Shown: positions 1 through 6,067, numbered from the stretch's first letter. The stretch is 6,651 bases of DNA from Boseongicola sp. (GCA_013042895.1 JABDPD010000334.1:1-6651); one strand, 5' to 3'. A program made the numbers and translations. The notes: a model not told the origin generated them from the letters alone.

Positions 1-773
1 AGGAAGGACAGCGTGGCTTCTGCGATGATCGCCAGCGCCAGAGAGATTGTCGCGATGACCAGCACCGGCGACAGCACATTTGGCAGGATGTGGCGCAGCA
101 TGATCGCAGGCGATGTGCGCCCGATCAGACGTGCGGCCTGCACGTATTCCTTGTTGCGTTCGACCAGAGTGGCCCCGCGCACAACGCGCGCGAACTGCAC
201 CCAGTCCGACAGGCCAATCGCAATGATCAGCACCCAGATCGCCATCTGATCGCGGTATTCCACCGGCGTGAACCCCTTGGCGACCCCGAAAATCAGCATC
301 GCCACAAGGATGCTCGGAAACGTCAACTGCACGTCCGCGATCCGCATGATAATCGTCTCGGTCCACCCGCCGACATACCCCGCGATCAGCCCAAGCGTGA
401 CCCCGAGGATCAGCGCAAAACTGACCGCCGCAAAGCCCACGAAAAGCGAAATCCGCATCCCGTAAAGGATCGTGGACAACACATCACGCCCTTGATCATC
501 GGTGCCGAGAATAAACTCCTCGCCTGTAAACGCGTTCGGAACACCCGGCGCGGAAAACCCGTTCATCAGGTTGAGACTGGCCGGATCAAACGGATCATAA
601 GGCGCGATCAACGGCGCGAACACCGCGCTCGCCACCAACAGCACTGTCACCGCGAAACTTATCACGGCAACAGGCGAGTTCCGGAATTTCCAGAAGAAAT
701 CGCTCTCTTTGAACCGCGCCCAGCGCCCCTTTTCGGCGGCCTTGGCAACTTCGATCACGTCAACGTCGCTCAT
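1..773 (-). CDS. ABC transporter permease, DppC/OppC type (3' end cut off by the window edge)
   Basis: This is an inner-membrane permease subunit of a peptide/nickel/opine-type ABC importer, partner of the DppB-like permease upstream. 257 complete codons are visible and the frame is open through position 1, so the C-terminus lies outside. From the ATG at 773: a cytoplasmic N-terminus; a first membrane segment at about residues 35-58 ending in a P-Y-D-P region (OppC N-terminal domain); the family signature LGTDDQGRDVLS at 89-100; membrane segments at about 107-132 and 150-165; then the cytoplasmic EAA loop (E209-YVQAARLIG to LPNVLSPV, about 209-237) that docks on the ATPase. The visible end, AEATLSF, matches the conserved stretch before the last part of these proteins. 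The start codon overlaps the stop of the GFA gene (ATGA), with a modest GGGA eight bases upstream, so translation is probably coupled. Substrate cannot be told from a permease. Family assignment is firm. Confidence 0.95.
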   Translation of the reverse strand, partial: MSDVDVIEVAKAAEKGRWARFKESDFFWKFRNSPVAVISFAVTVLLVASAVFAPLIAPYDPFDPASLNLMNGFSAPGVPNAFTGEEFILGTDDQGRDVLSTILYGMRISLFVGFAAVSFALILGVTLGLIAGYVGGWTETIIMRIADVQLTFPSILVAMLIFGVAKGFTPVEYRDQMAIWVLIIAIGLSDWVQFARVVRGATLVERNKEYVQAARLIGRTSPAIMLRHILPNVLSPVLVIATISLALAIIAEATLSF

Positions 774-1225
774 GCTGTCATTCCCGTCCGTTCATGCCAC
801 TCCGCAAGGCTTTCTTTAGGGTAGCCTTCAAATTCCTGATCGTTTTCACCAAGGCACGGTTCAACCCAGTTCGCCTTTGATCCGATCATCAGATGCACCC
901 GCTCCGGCGGCACTGGCAGCGGCGTGTCTATCGCCGAAGCGTGCGGATGGATAAGGTCAGGCCACTTCGGGGAATACCCCCAAAGCGCGCTACCGCAGGT
1001 GCCGCAAAATGTGCGCTCCATGTTTGGGCTCGACTCGTAAGTTCGCACGTTCCCGCGCCCTGTCACCTCAAGCGTATCTGCCTTTGCTCCAAGGTTAATC
1101 GCAAACCCACCACCGCCCGCTGTCTTGCGACAAATCGAGCAGTAACAAAGGTTAAACGGCGTCGGATGGGGCGCCTCCACGGCAAAGGAAACCGCGCCAC
1201 AGTGACAAGAGCCCTGAAGTCGCAT
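770..1225 (-). CDS. GFA/CENP-V-fold zinc-binding protein
   Basis: A 151-residue protein of the GFA family, named for glutathione-dependent formaldehyde-activating enzyme (S-hydroxymethylglutathione synthase). Most members have no proven reaction and that original activity is debated, so no substrate is assigned. All seven family cysteines are present: C7-x-C9 after a GSCHCGAV start, C27-x-C29-x-x-C32 (YCSICRK) and C74-x-x-C77 (FCGTCGSALW). These are expected to hold two zinc ions. Length is typical and no signal peptide is seen, so it should be cytosolic. The ATG shares one base with the stop of the upstream permease (TGATG), with GGAGGG five bases upstream inside the last permease codons. 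Its own stop overlaps the next permease start (ATGA). The gene therefore lies between two permease genes that are usually adjacent. Its role there is not shown by the sequence; acting on the imported compound is one possibility. Confidence 0.93.
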   Translation of the reverse strand: MRLQGSCHCGAVSFAVEAPHPTPFNLCYCSICRKTAGGGGFAINLGAKADTLEVTGRGNVRTYESSPNMERTFCGTCGSALWGYSPKWPDLIHPHASAIDTPLPVPPERVHLMIGSKANWVEPCLGENDQEFEGYPKESLAEWHERTGMTA

Positions 1226-2205
1226 CAGTGCCCTCCCGCCTGATCTACACGCAAACGCGGGTCGACCCAGAAATACAGCAAATCAACGATCAGATTGATC
1301 CCGACAAACATCACCGAAATCAGCATCAGATACGCCGCCATCACCGGAATATCGACGAACTGGATTGCGTTAATGAACAGCAATCCCACGCCCGGCCACT
1401 GGAAAACCGTCTCTGTGATGATCGCAAACGCGATGATCGCGCCAAGTTGCAGACCTGTCACCGTGATCACCGGAACCATCGTGTTCTTCAGCGCGTGCCG
1501 AAAATTCACCGCCCGCTCCTTCAGTCCCCGCGCCCGCGCAAAGCGGATGTAATCCTGCCGCAAGACCTCCAACATCTCAGATCGCACCAAACGCATGATT
1601 AGCGTCATCTGGTAAAGCCCAAGCGTGATCGACGGCAATATCAGCGCCTTCAAACCACTCTCCGTTAAGAACCCTGTCGTCCACCAACCAAGGTCCACGA
1701 CCTCGCCTCGTCCGAAACTCGGCAGCATGTCTAATTCAACAGAAAACAAGTATATCAATAGGATACCGATCAGAAAGGTTGGCAAACTGACCCCGATAAG
1801 CGACACTGACATAATGACGTTCGAGGCCCATCCGTCTCGCCTGATCGCCGTGAATACGCCCAAACCGATACCGATGGTCAACGCCAGAAATCCCGAGACT
1901 GCCGCCAATTCCAACGTTGCGGGCGCGCGTTCGGCGATGATCGTCGACACGGGCCGGCCCTGCCGATAGCTCACCCCGAAATTGCCCTGCGCTGCACCGC
2001 TGAGAAACTTAAGGTATTGCACGGGGAAAGGCTGATCGAGGCCAAGCTCAACCCTGAGGCGGTCGATATCGGCTTGCGTCCTTTCCTGACCCAACATGTT
2101 GTCGATGGGGTCACCGACAAAGCGAAACATGGAAAAGGCAACCAGTCCAACAACAAGCAGGACAAGAATCGACTGCGCAACGCGGCGGATGATGTAAGCT
2201 AGCAT
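1225..2205 (-). CDS. ABC transporter permease, DppB/OppB type
   Basis: A 326-residue inner-membrane permease that forms the channel with the DppC-type subunit of a peptide/nickel/opine ABC importer. It opens with MLAYIIRRVAQSI and a first membrane helix at about 9-29. A periplasmic region follows with the family stretch LGLDQPFPVQYLKFL (54-68) and GNFGVSY (74-80). Further helices lie at about 99-121, 134-156, 185-206, 250-270 and 288-311. The EAA coupling loop is at 218-246 (DYIRFARARGLKERAV onward), and the protein ends in the typical YFWVDPRLR. Start choice: the ATG at 2205 has GAAGAG eight bases upstream. An in-frame GTG at 2214 overlaps that ribosome site and is less likely. It is the first gene of its operon in this window, reading away from the gene at 2321 across 115 bp. 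No convincing sigma70 promoter was found for it. Substrate unknown. Confidence 0.95.
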   Translation of the reverse strand: MLAYIIRRVAQSILVLLVVGLVAFSMFRFVGDPIDNMLGQERTQADIDRLRVELGLDQPFPVQYLKFLSGAAQGNFGVSYRQGRPVSTIIAERAPATLELAAVSGFLALTIGIGLGVFTAIRRDGWASNVIMSVSLIGVSLPTFLIGILLIYLFSVELDMLPSFGRGEVVDLGWWTTGFLTESGLKALILPSITLGLYQMTLIMRLVRSEMLEVLRQDYIRFARARGLKERAVNFRHALKNTMVPVITVTGLQLGAIIAFAIITETVFQWPGVGLLFINAIQFVDIPVMAAYLMLISVMFVGINLIVDLLYFWVDPRLRVDQAGGH

Positions 2206-2259
2206 GGGAAACACTCTTCGTCGTTTGCAGCGCCACGGTCAACCTCGCGCAAGCGTGCT

Positions 2260-2288
2260 TTGCCGTGTGATCGGCACTTTTGTTAGGC
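2260..2288 (+). promoter_or_regulatory. weak candidate promoter for the exported protein gene
   Basis: TTGCCG (2260-2265) and TTAGGC (2283-2288) are separated by 17 bases, upstream of the gene starting at 2321. The -35 is fair and the -10 is poor. It is listed because it is the best-spaced pair in the 115-bp divergent gap; it may be chance. Confidence 0.2.
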
Positions 2289-2320
2289 TCTTCATAGACA
2301 TTAATGCCCGGAGTCCACTC

Positions 2321-2842
2321 ATGATCCGTCTCGCCTTAGCTTTTGCCCTCACATTGACCGCCAGCCCAATGCTGGCGCAAGAGACACCTGACGGTATGAC
2401 CCCGGGCCGCTTGCTTGACATTCTCCTTGCGCTCGACCCCGAAACCCAGCCTGCGGGCAACGGCGTGGCGCTCACCATCGAAGGCGTTCCGATGCTTGTG
2501 GTCGTCGACCCTCTCGCGGACCGAATGCGCGCAATGGTTTCAATCCGCTCAGTCGAAGGCATGTCAGCCGAAGACCTTGAGCGGGTCATGCAAGCCAATT
2601 TCGACACCGCTTTGGACGCGCGTTACGCCGTCGCGAACGGTCGGCTCTGGGGCGTCTACATTCATCCCCTTTCGCCGCTTCGTGACGAGCAATTGATCTC
2701 GGGCATTGGCCAGACCGTGAACTTGGCGCTGACCTACGGCAGTCTCTTCACCGGCGGCGCGCTCAGCTACGGGGGTGGCGACAGCGCGCCCTTGCAACGC
2801 GAGCTGATCGACCGTCTTCTCAAAAAGGGTCAGGACATCTGA
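2321..2842 (+). CDS. exported protein of unknown function (possible YbjN/CesT-like fold)
   Basis: A 173-residue protein with a Sec signal peptide: MIRLALAFALTLTASPMLA, with cleavage likely after A19, so it should be periplasmic. The mature part has an alternating strand/helix pattern: a helix at 27-38 (TPGRLLDILLAL), strands around 48-62 (GVALTIEGVPMLVVV) and 66-77, a helix with MQANFDTAL (90-98), a strand at 108-115 (RLWGVYIH), then a long helix at 121-142. The order and the ANF motif recall the YbjN/CesT type III chaperone-like fold, but this is pattern resemblance only and the fold is a guess. A Gly-rich patch (GGALSYGGGD, 145-154) precedes a basic C-terminal helix. Start choice: ATG at 2321 has GGAG seven bases upstream and begins the signal peptide; the frame is open back to 2204 but that extension would bury the signal sequence. 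It converges with the exporter gene, stops 18 bp apart. Confidence 0.85.
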   Translation: MIRLALAFALTLTASPMLAQETPDGMTPGRLLDILLALDPETQPAGNGVALTIEGVPMLVVVDPLADRMRAMVSIRSVEGMSAEDLERVMQANFDTALDARYAVANGRLWGVYIHPLSPLRDEQLISGIGQTVNLALTYGSLFTGGALSYGGGDSAPLQRELIDRLLKKGQDI

Positions 2843-2867
2843 GCGACGCGCTCGTCTTCGTTAAGAC
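2841..2867. terminator. tandem small hairpins between convergent genes
   Basis: Two perfect 5-bp stems lie side by side: GAGCG-ACG-CGCTC (2841-2853) and GTCTT-CGTT-AAGAC (2854-2867). They begin inside the stop codon of the plus-strand gene and end inside the last codons of the minus-strand exporter gene. Neither has a clear T-run, so intrinsic termination is uncertain. They may be weak bidirectional terminators or 3'-end stabilising structures. Confidence 0.3.
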
Positions 2868-3448
2868 AGCAGCATCCAAATCGCCACTGCAACCAGTATC
2901 GCACCAAAGACACTGTTCAACGTTCGCGCGCTTTCGGGCGTTCGGAAGTACCCGGCGATCTTGTCGCCAATCAAGGCCCAGAGCGAAAACGCCACGAGGT
3001 TGTTTAGCGTGAACACCGTCGTAATCAGCAAAACCGCCGCCACGTTCGAAGCGTCGAGGAACTGCGTGAACATCAACGCGATGATCACATAGGCCTTTGG
3101 GTTCAGCACCAAAAGCAAAACTCCATCCCAGACACTCGCCGCGCGCGCGTCTGCCGCGCCTGACATCGTCCCTGCTCGGAACATCTTCCAGGCCAGCCAA
3201 AGAACATAGAGTGAGCCCGCCACTTTCAGAATCACGAAGAGCCCGGGGAATCGCTCGAGGGCCGCTATGAACCCAAGTCCAATCGCCATGGTCACAATCC
3301 AGGTCGCAATGTGGTAGCCGATATTGGCCGGAATGGTCGCGCGAAACCCGAAACGGGCCGAGTTTGCTGCGAAAAAAACGTTTCCCGGCCCCGGGCTATA
3401 CGCCAGCGGAAATAGAAACAAAATCAAAGTGATAACTGTCTCAAGCAT
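2861..3448 (-). CDS. LysE/RhtB-family amino acid exporter
   Basis: A 195-residue inner-membrane exporter of the LysE/RhtB superfamily, whose members expel amino acids or similar small molecules using the proton gradient. Seen: the family signature SPGPGN at residues 18-23 in the first helix, the second conserved motif LNPKAY at 115-120, and about six hydrophobic segments (roughly 5-27, 43-65, 70-90, 108-130, 136-160, 177-194). Length is normal for the family. Start choice: ATG at 3448 places PGPG where it sits in relatives. A TTG at 3463 is in frame with GGGG upstream and would add five residues, so the start is not fully settled. The substrate cannot be inferred. It is transcribed divergently from the membrane protein at 3606 and converges with the exported protein gene. 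No strong promoter of its own was identified in the 157-bp gap. Confidence 0.93.
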   Translation of the reverse strand: MLETVITLILFLFPLAYSPGPGNVFFAANSARFGFRATIPANIGYHIATWIVTMAIGLGFIAALERFPGLFVILKVAGSLYVLWLAWKMFRAGTMSGAADARAASVWDGVLLLVLNPKAYVIIALMFTQFLDASNVAAVLLITTVFTLNNLVAFSLWALIGDKIAGYFRTPESARTLNSVFGAILVAVAIWMLLS

Positions 3449-3545
3449 CTGTTGTACTTTCAAAACTGACCCCAGCTATCACCCCCACATCACCGAACAC
3501 GACCCGAAACGTGCGCAATGCTGGAAGCCCCTTTGTAGATTCTTC

Positions 3546-3574
3546 TTGAACACTGTTCATAAATCGCCTATTCA
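3546..3574 (+). promoter_or_regulatory. sigma70-like promoter for the DUF2157-like membrane protein gene
   Basis: TTGAAC (3546-3551) and TATTCA (3569-3574) are spaced by 17 bases. Transcription would start near 3581, about 25 bases before the ATG, leaving a short leader carrying the AAGGAG ribosome site. The -35 lies inside one palindromic site and the predicted start point inside a second, which is the classic layout for a repressible promoter. Confidence 0.5.
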
Positions 3575-3593
3575 TTTTATGAACATCGTTCAA
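3546..3593. promoter_or_regulatory. pair of palindromic operator-like sites
   Basis: Each site contains a perfect 13-bp palindrome of form TGAAC-N3-GTTCA: TGAACACTGTTCA (3547-3559) and TGAACATCGTTCA (3580-3592). Taken as 15-mers, the second site (3579-3593) matches the reverse complement of the first (3546-3560) at 13 of 15 positions. The pair also creates a perfect 10-bp inverted repeat, TGTTCATAAA (3554-3563) with TTTATGAACA (3576-3585). Centres are 33 bp apart, about three helical turns. This fits two dimers of a helix-turn-helix repressor (TetR-like by size and symmetry) on the same face of the DNA. No such regulator gene is adjacent, except that a LysR gene lies 1.5 kb away; LysR sites usually look different. 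Confidence 0.55.
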
Positions 3594-3605
3594 GGAGTCG
3601 AGAGC

Positions 3606-4826
3606 ATGGCCCATGTCGTCCAGACCAATCAATTGCTTGCTGAGGGTATTCTCACCCAAAGCCAAGCTAACGAAATCGCCCGCCGCTCGCGTGACACGAT
3701 GTTGTCGCTGGTGGTGAATATCCTGCTCATGGGCGGCATCATTGCCGCCTCGCTTGGCTTCGTGTTCTGGATCGCTGATCCCTTCGGAGTAGCCGCCCTT
3801 GGCCTTGGCTTCTTCCTCGCAGGGACCGCGATCCTTTTTGCCAACAACCCTCTTTATCGAATGCTCGGCAATGCCGCCGGCCTTGTCGGCGCAGGCATGT
3901 TGATCTCTGGAGCCAGCATCGAGCTTTTGGAAAACTACCGAGACATCGCCGAGATTGTCCTTACCCTAAGCGGCGCCGCCATTGCAGCACTTGCGGCCAC
4001 GGCGTTCCGTTTTGGCCCGCAATCCTTGCGCTTCATCACCGGCTGCGTCCTTGTCATTGGCCTTGCACCACATCTGGTTGGTCTCGGCATCTGGGCTGAA
4101 GACCTCATCACCTTCGGTTGGACAGACGGCATCGCCAACTGGCCCAAAACCCTGTTCCTCGGCTATGCAACCCTTGCCGCCGTCGTCACAGGCATCTTCC
4201 TCAACGCCCGCTTGGTCACGGCCCTCGCCATCGTGCCCTTCGCGCAGATGCTCGACACCGGCACGGGGTACTTCCATGCGGCCTACGTCTTCTATTCTCC
4301 AGAAGCCACGCTCACGATTCTGCAGATGGGTGTCGCCACCGCCATTGGCGCATGGGCCATGACCCGCACGCCGGACCATATCGGTCGCCACGCCGGCATC
4401 TTTGCCATCATGGCAGTTGTCGTCGGTAACCTCGCCTTCCTCGTCGGCTCACTCTGGGGTGACGAGATCGGCGCCAGCTTCTTTCGCGCAGATGCGCCGG
4501 GCTATGCAGACTTTGAGAACTGGAGCGAGTACCGTGCCGCCTACGATCTGTGGGAAGAGCAGTTCATCCAGATTTCCGAGCACGTCTTCTCGGTTGTTTG
4601 GGCAGTATTGTTGATCGCAGGTGCATGGCTCGCCGCCGCCACCCATCGCCGTGGTTTGTTCAATGCTTCGATCACGTTCCTCGGCATACACGCCTATACT
4701 CAGGTGTTCGAAACCTTCTCGGACGAACCCATGGTCTACGCCCTCGGAGGCCTCGCTGCGATCCCTGCGGCCTGGGGCCTTTGGAGACTGAACAAGAAGA
4801 TGTTCGATGAGCCAGCACCTGTCTGA
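3606..4826 (+). CDS. polytopic membrane protein, DUF2157-like
   Basis: A 406-residue integral membrane protein of unknown function. The N-terminal 30 residues form a soluble helical segment, LLAEGILTQSQANEIARRS (10-28), like the short domain that opens DUF2157 proteins. About 11-12 membrane segments follow (roughly 33-55, 58-79, 85-103, 114-134, 140-161, 170-189, 191-207, 222-242, 252-273, 305-325, 330-348, 355-375). A hydrophilic, acidic and aromatic loop lies at 275-303 (D276, E277, F282-F283, D286, W296, W306 region). The protein ends KKMFDEPAPV in the cytoplasm. Family assignment rests on this N-terminal plus multi-helix pattern, not on a catalytic motif. Start choice: ATG at 3606 has a perfect AAGGAG eight bases upstream (3592-3597); the open frame extends to 3324 but would cross the promoter and the exporter gene. 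It is a single-gene unit, bounded by the twin operator upstream and a strong terminator downstream. Confidence 0.85.
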   Translation: MAHVVQTNQLLAEGILTQSQANEIARRSRDTMLSLVVNILLMGGIIAASLGFVFWIADPFGVAALGLGFFLAGTAILFANNPLYRMLGNAAGLVGAGMLISGASIELLENYRDIAEIVLTLSGAAIAALAATAFRFGPQSLRFITGCVLVIGLAPHLVGLGIWAEDLITFGWTDGIANWPKTLFLGYATLAAVVTGIFLNARLVTALAIVPFAQMLDTGTGYFHAAYVFYSPEATLTILQMGVATAIGAWAMTRTPDHIGRHAGIFAIMAVVVGNLAFLVGSLWGDEIGASFFRADAPGYADFENWSEYRAAYDLWEEQFIQISEHVFSVVWAVLLIAGAWLAAATHRRGLFNASITFLGIHAYTQVFETFSDEPMVYALGGLAAIPAAWGLWRLNKKMFDEPAPV

Positions 4827-4845
4827 GGCAGGTTCAAACGAAAGC

Positions 4846-4878
4846 AAGGGGCCCCTCACAGGGCCTCTTTATGTTTTC
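4846..4878. terminator. intrinsic terminator, probably bidirectional
   Basis: A 9-bp stem (4846-4854 with 4861-4869, one G-T pair, otherwise complementary) with a CTCACA loop is followed on the plus strand by TTATGTTTTC. It sits 19 bases after the stop of the membrane protein gene. On the minus strand the same hairpin begins in the stop codon of the small ORF (4869-5060) and is followed by TGCTTTCGTTTG, so it could serve both genes. Confidence 0.75.
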
Positions 4879-5060
4879 AGGCGTCCGAGGCCACTTCCGC
4901 GCGAGACCAGAACCATCTGTCGAAGCAGATCACCCACAGAACGCAGCCTTCGAGCTTTCGGAACACTCCGCCTTTTCGCAGACGCAAGCAGCGTAGGTCT
5001 CGCCGTCTTCACCCGCATCCTCTGCGCCTCTCTCACCATTTCATCTGGTAGAATAAACAT
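4869..5060 (-). CDS. small, highly basic hypothetical protein
   Basis: A 63-residue open frame that I do not recognise. It has 16 Arg/Lys against 4 Asp/Glu. It starts with MFILPDEMVREAQRMRVK, which could form an amphipathic helix. A central basic cluster follows (KRRSVPKARRLR, residues 29-40), then a hydrophobic helix-like stretch (VGDLLRQMVLV, 42-52) and a Gly-rich tail. No signal peptide or cysteines are present. Support for a real gene: ATG at 5060 has GGGAG (5072-5068) seven bases upstream; an AT-rich divergent control region lies just before it; and its stop codon abuts the terminator. An in-frame upstream ATG at 5096 would add 12 residues but has no good ribosome site. Against: it is short, and the basic composition is common in spurious frames from GC-rich DNA. 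RNA or nucleic-acid binding is a guess from charge. Confidence 0.5.
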   Translation of the reverse strand: MFILPDEMVREAQRMRVKTARPTLLASAKRRSVPKARRLRSVGDLLRQMVLVSRGSGLGRLKT

Positions 5061-5075
5061 ACAATATCTCCCTGA

Positions 5076-5103
5076 TTGAGCTTCAAGTTTCCACATTTAT
5101 AAA
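5076..5103 (+). promoter_or_regulatory. candidate promoter for the LysR-type gene
   Basis: TTGAGC (5076-5081) and TATAAA (5098-5103) are spaced by 16 bases, so transcription would start near 5110 and leave a leader of about 50 bases. The -10 belongs to a perfect palindrome ATTTATAAAT (5095-5104), so a TATAAA also reads on the minus strand (5101-5096) towards the small ORF; that direction has only a weak -35 (TTATAT, 5124-5119). Confidence 0.4.
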
Positions 5104-5113
5104 TTGAAATGTG
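5092..5113. promoter_or_regulatory. inverted repeat in the divergent control region
   Basis: CACATTT (5092-5098) and AAATGTG (5107-5113) form perfect 7-bp arms around an 8-base AT-rich centre. Outside the arms, GTTTC on the left and GAAAC on the right extend the symmetry with a one-base offset. It covers the predicted -10 of the LysR-type gene. LysR-type proteins commonly bind AT-rich imperfect dyads in the gap between their gene and a divergent one and repress themselves, so this is the best candidate for the site of the protein encoded at 5163. Confidence 0.45.
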
Positions 5114-5162
5114 AAACAATATAAGTCAGGAAGAATGCATCTCCTATTAGCTGAGCTATCAA

Positions 5163-6056
5163 ATGACTGATCCAAACTGGCGCGACCTCCCTCCTCTTTC
5201 AACGCTTCGAGCATTCGAGGCAACGGCCCGCCTCAGCGGCTACTCAGCCGCTGCGCGATCCCTCAACGTCACGCCTGCGGCCATTGCTCAGCAAGTGCGC
5301 AAACTGGAAACCGAAATGGGCACGGCTCTCGTCCGCCGCCAAGGCCGCGGCCTTACGCTCACCAGAGCCGGTCAGGATCTGTCCCAGCCGCTGCGCGAAG
5401 CCTTCGCCCTCATTGCAAACGGCATCGATACCGTGAAGCAAAAAGATGCCATGCGCGGTCTACGCGTTTCCACCACGACTTTCTTTGCGGATGAGGTTGT
5501 ATTTCCCAGACTAAAAGAATTCTGGACCAAGCATCCCGGCCTTCAGGTGTCCTTCTCACCTGACGGGAACGATGCCTCCGTTGATTTGGAAAACTTCGAC
5601 ATCGCGATCCGCGGCAGCTTGAAGGGAGCCGTCTGGGACGGATACGATGCAACCCCAATCCTGAGATCTCGCCTGATGATCGCCGCCGCTCCCGCCCTTC
5701 TCGAAGGCGTTGAGGACATCCGAACTCTACCCTGGATTCGCGAACGGAGCGTGCATGATACAGAGCTATTGGACGTTGCAAGCCGCGCCGGCTTTGACGT
5801 CGACACTTTGAAGATCGTCGATACCGGAAGCGCCAAGTTCGAAATTGAAGCCGCCCTGCAGGGATTCGGGCTGAGCATGGGTGCAGAGATCGTTTTTCGA
5901 AAATACCTCGAAGAAGGTGCGCTTGTCGAAGTAGAGACACCATTCAAAGAAGAAGGCTGGTACTACCTCATTCAGCACAAAGGCCCGCAATCTCAGTCCG
6001 TCGCAAAATTCACCGAATGGCTGGTCTCATTGTGCGACGACATCCCAGATGGCTGA
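5163..6056 (+). CDS. LysR-type transcriptional regulator, GcvA-like
   Basis: A 297-residue DNA-binding regulator. The N-terminal winged helix-turn-helix spans about residues 9-68 (LPPLSTLRAFEATARL, then YSAAARSLNVTPAAIAQQVRKLE as recognition region, then LTRAG at 66-70). A linker helix follows (to about 95). The effector-binding domain runs from about 98 (LRVSTTTFFADEVVFPRL) to the end, with the expected DIAIRG strand at 146-151 and the GFGLSMG turn at 234-240. The LPPLSTLRAFEA opening and the domain sequence resemble the GcvA/AmpR branch. Length is normal and the protein is cytosolic. The ATG at 5163 fits the family start, but its ribosome site is weak (TGAG, seven bases upstream). Its target is unknown; the divergent small ORF and its own promoter are the natural candidates. 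It converges with the HAD gene, 11 bp between stops, with no clear terminator there. Confidence 0.95.
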   Translation: MTDPNWRDLPPLSTLRAFEATARLSGYSAAARSLNVTPAAIAQQVRKLETEMGTALVRRQGRGLTLTRAGQDLSQPLREAFALIANGIDTVKQKDAMRGLRVSTTTFFADEVVFPRLKEFWTKHPGLQVSFSPDGNDASVDLENFDIAIRGSLKGAVWDGYDATPILRSRLMIAAAPALLEGVEDIRTLPWIRERSVHDTELLDVASRAGFDVDTLKIVDTGSAKFEIEAALQGFGLSMGAEIVFRKYLEEGALVEVETPFKEEGWYYLIQHKGPQSQSVAKFTEWLVSLCDDIPDG

Positions 6057-6067
6057 CAGCGGCTAAA

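Noticed and set aside
90..824. 244-codon plus-strand open frame
   Set aside because: It lies opposite the DppC-type permease, whose family motifs are unambiguous. The translation is rich in His/Arg/Pro with no domain, typical of an antisense shadow in GC-rich DNA.
893..1602. Plus-strand open frames across the GFA and DppB-type genes
   Set aside because: They are antisense to genes with clear motifs, have low-complexity basic translations and no ribosome sites.
2206..2214. Upstream GTG start for the DppB-type permease
   Set aside because: It overlaps the only ribosome site, which is correctly spaced for the ATG at 2205.
3546..3593. SOS (LexA) box
   Set aside because: The GTTC/GAAC elements suggested it, but neither the alphaproteobacterial GTTC-N7-GTTC spacing nor the GAAC-N4-GTTC form is present; the spacing here is GAAC-N3-GTTC.
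3324..3605. N-terminal extension of the DUF2157-like protein
   Set aside because: It would overlap the exporter gene and translate through the promoter and operator region. The perfect ribosome site is at the ATG at 3606.
3966..4391. 141-codon minus-strand open frame inside the membrane protein gene
   Set aside because: It is antisense to a continuous multi-helix protein, with an irregular Gly/Asp/Glu-rich translation and no supporting signals.
4807..5079. 90-codon plus-strand open frame after the membrane protein gene
   Set aside because: It starts inside the last codons of that gene and reads through the strong terminator. The minus-strand frame has better start and stop signals.
5410..5943. 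Minus-strand open frames inside the LysR-type gene
   Set aside because: They are antisense to a complete LysR-type protein and have Arg/Ser-rich translations without domains.
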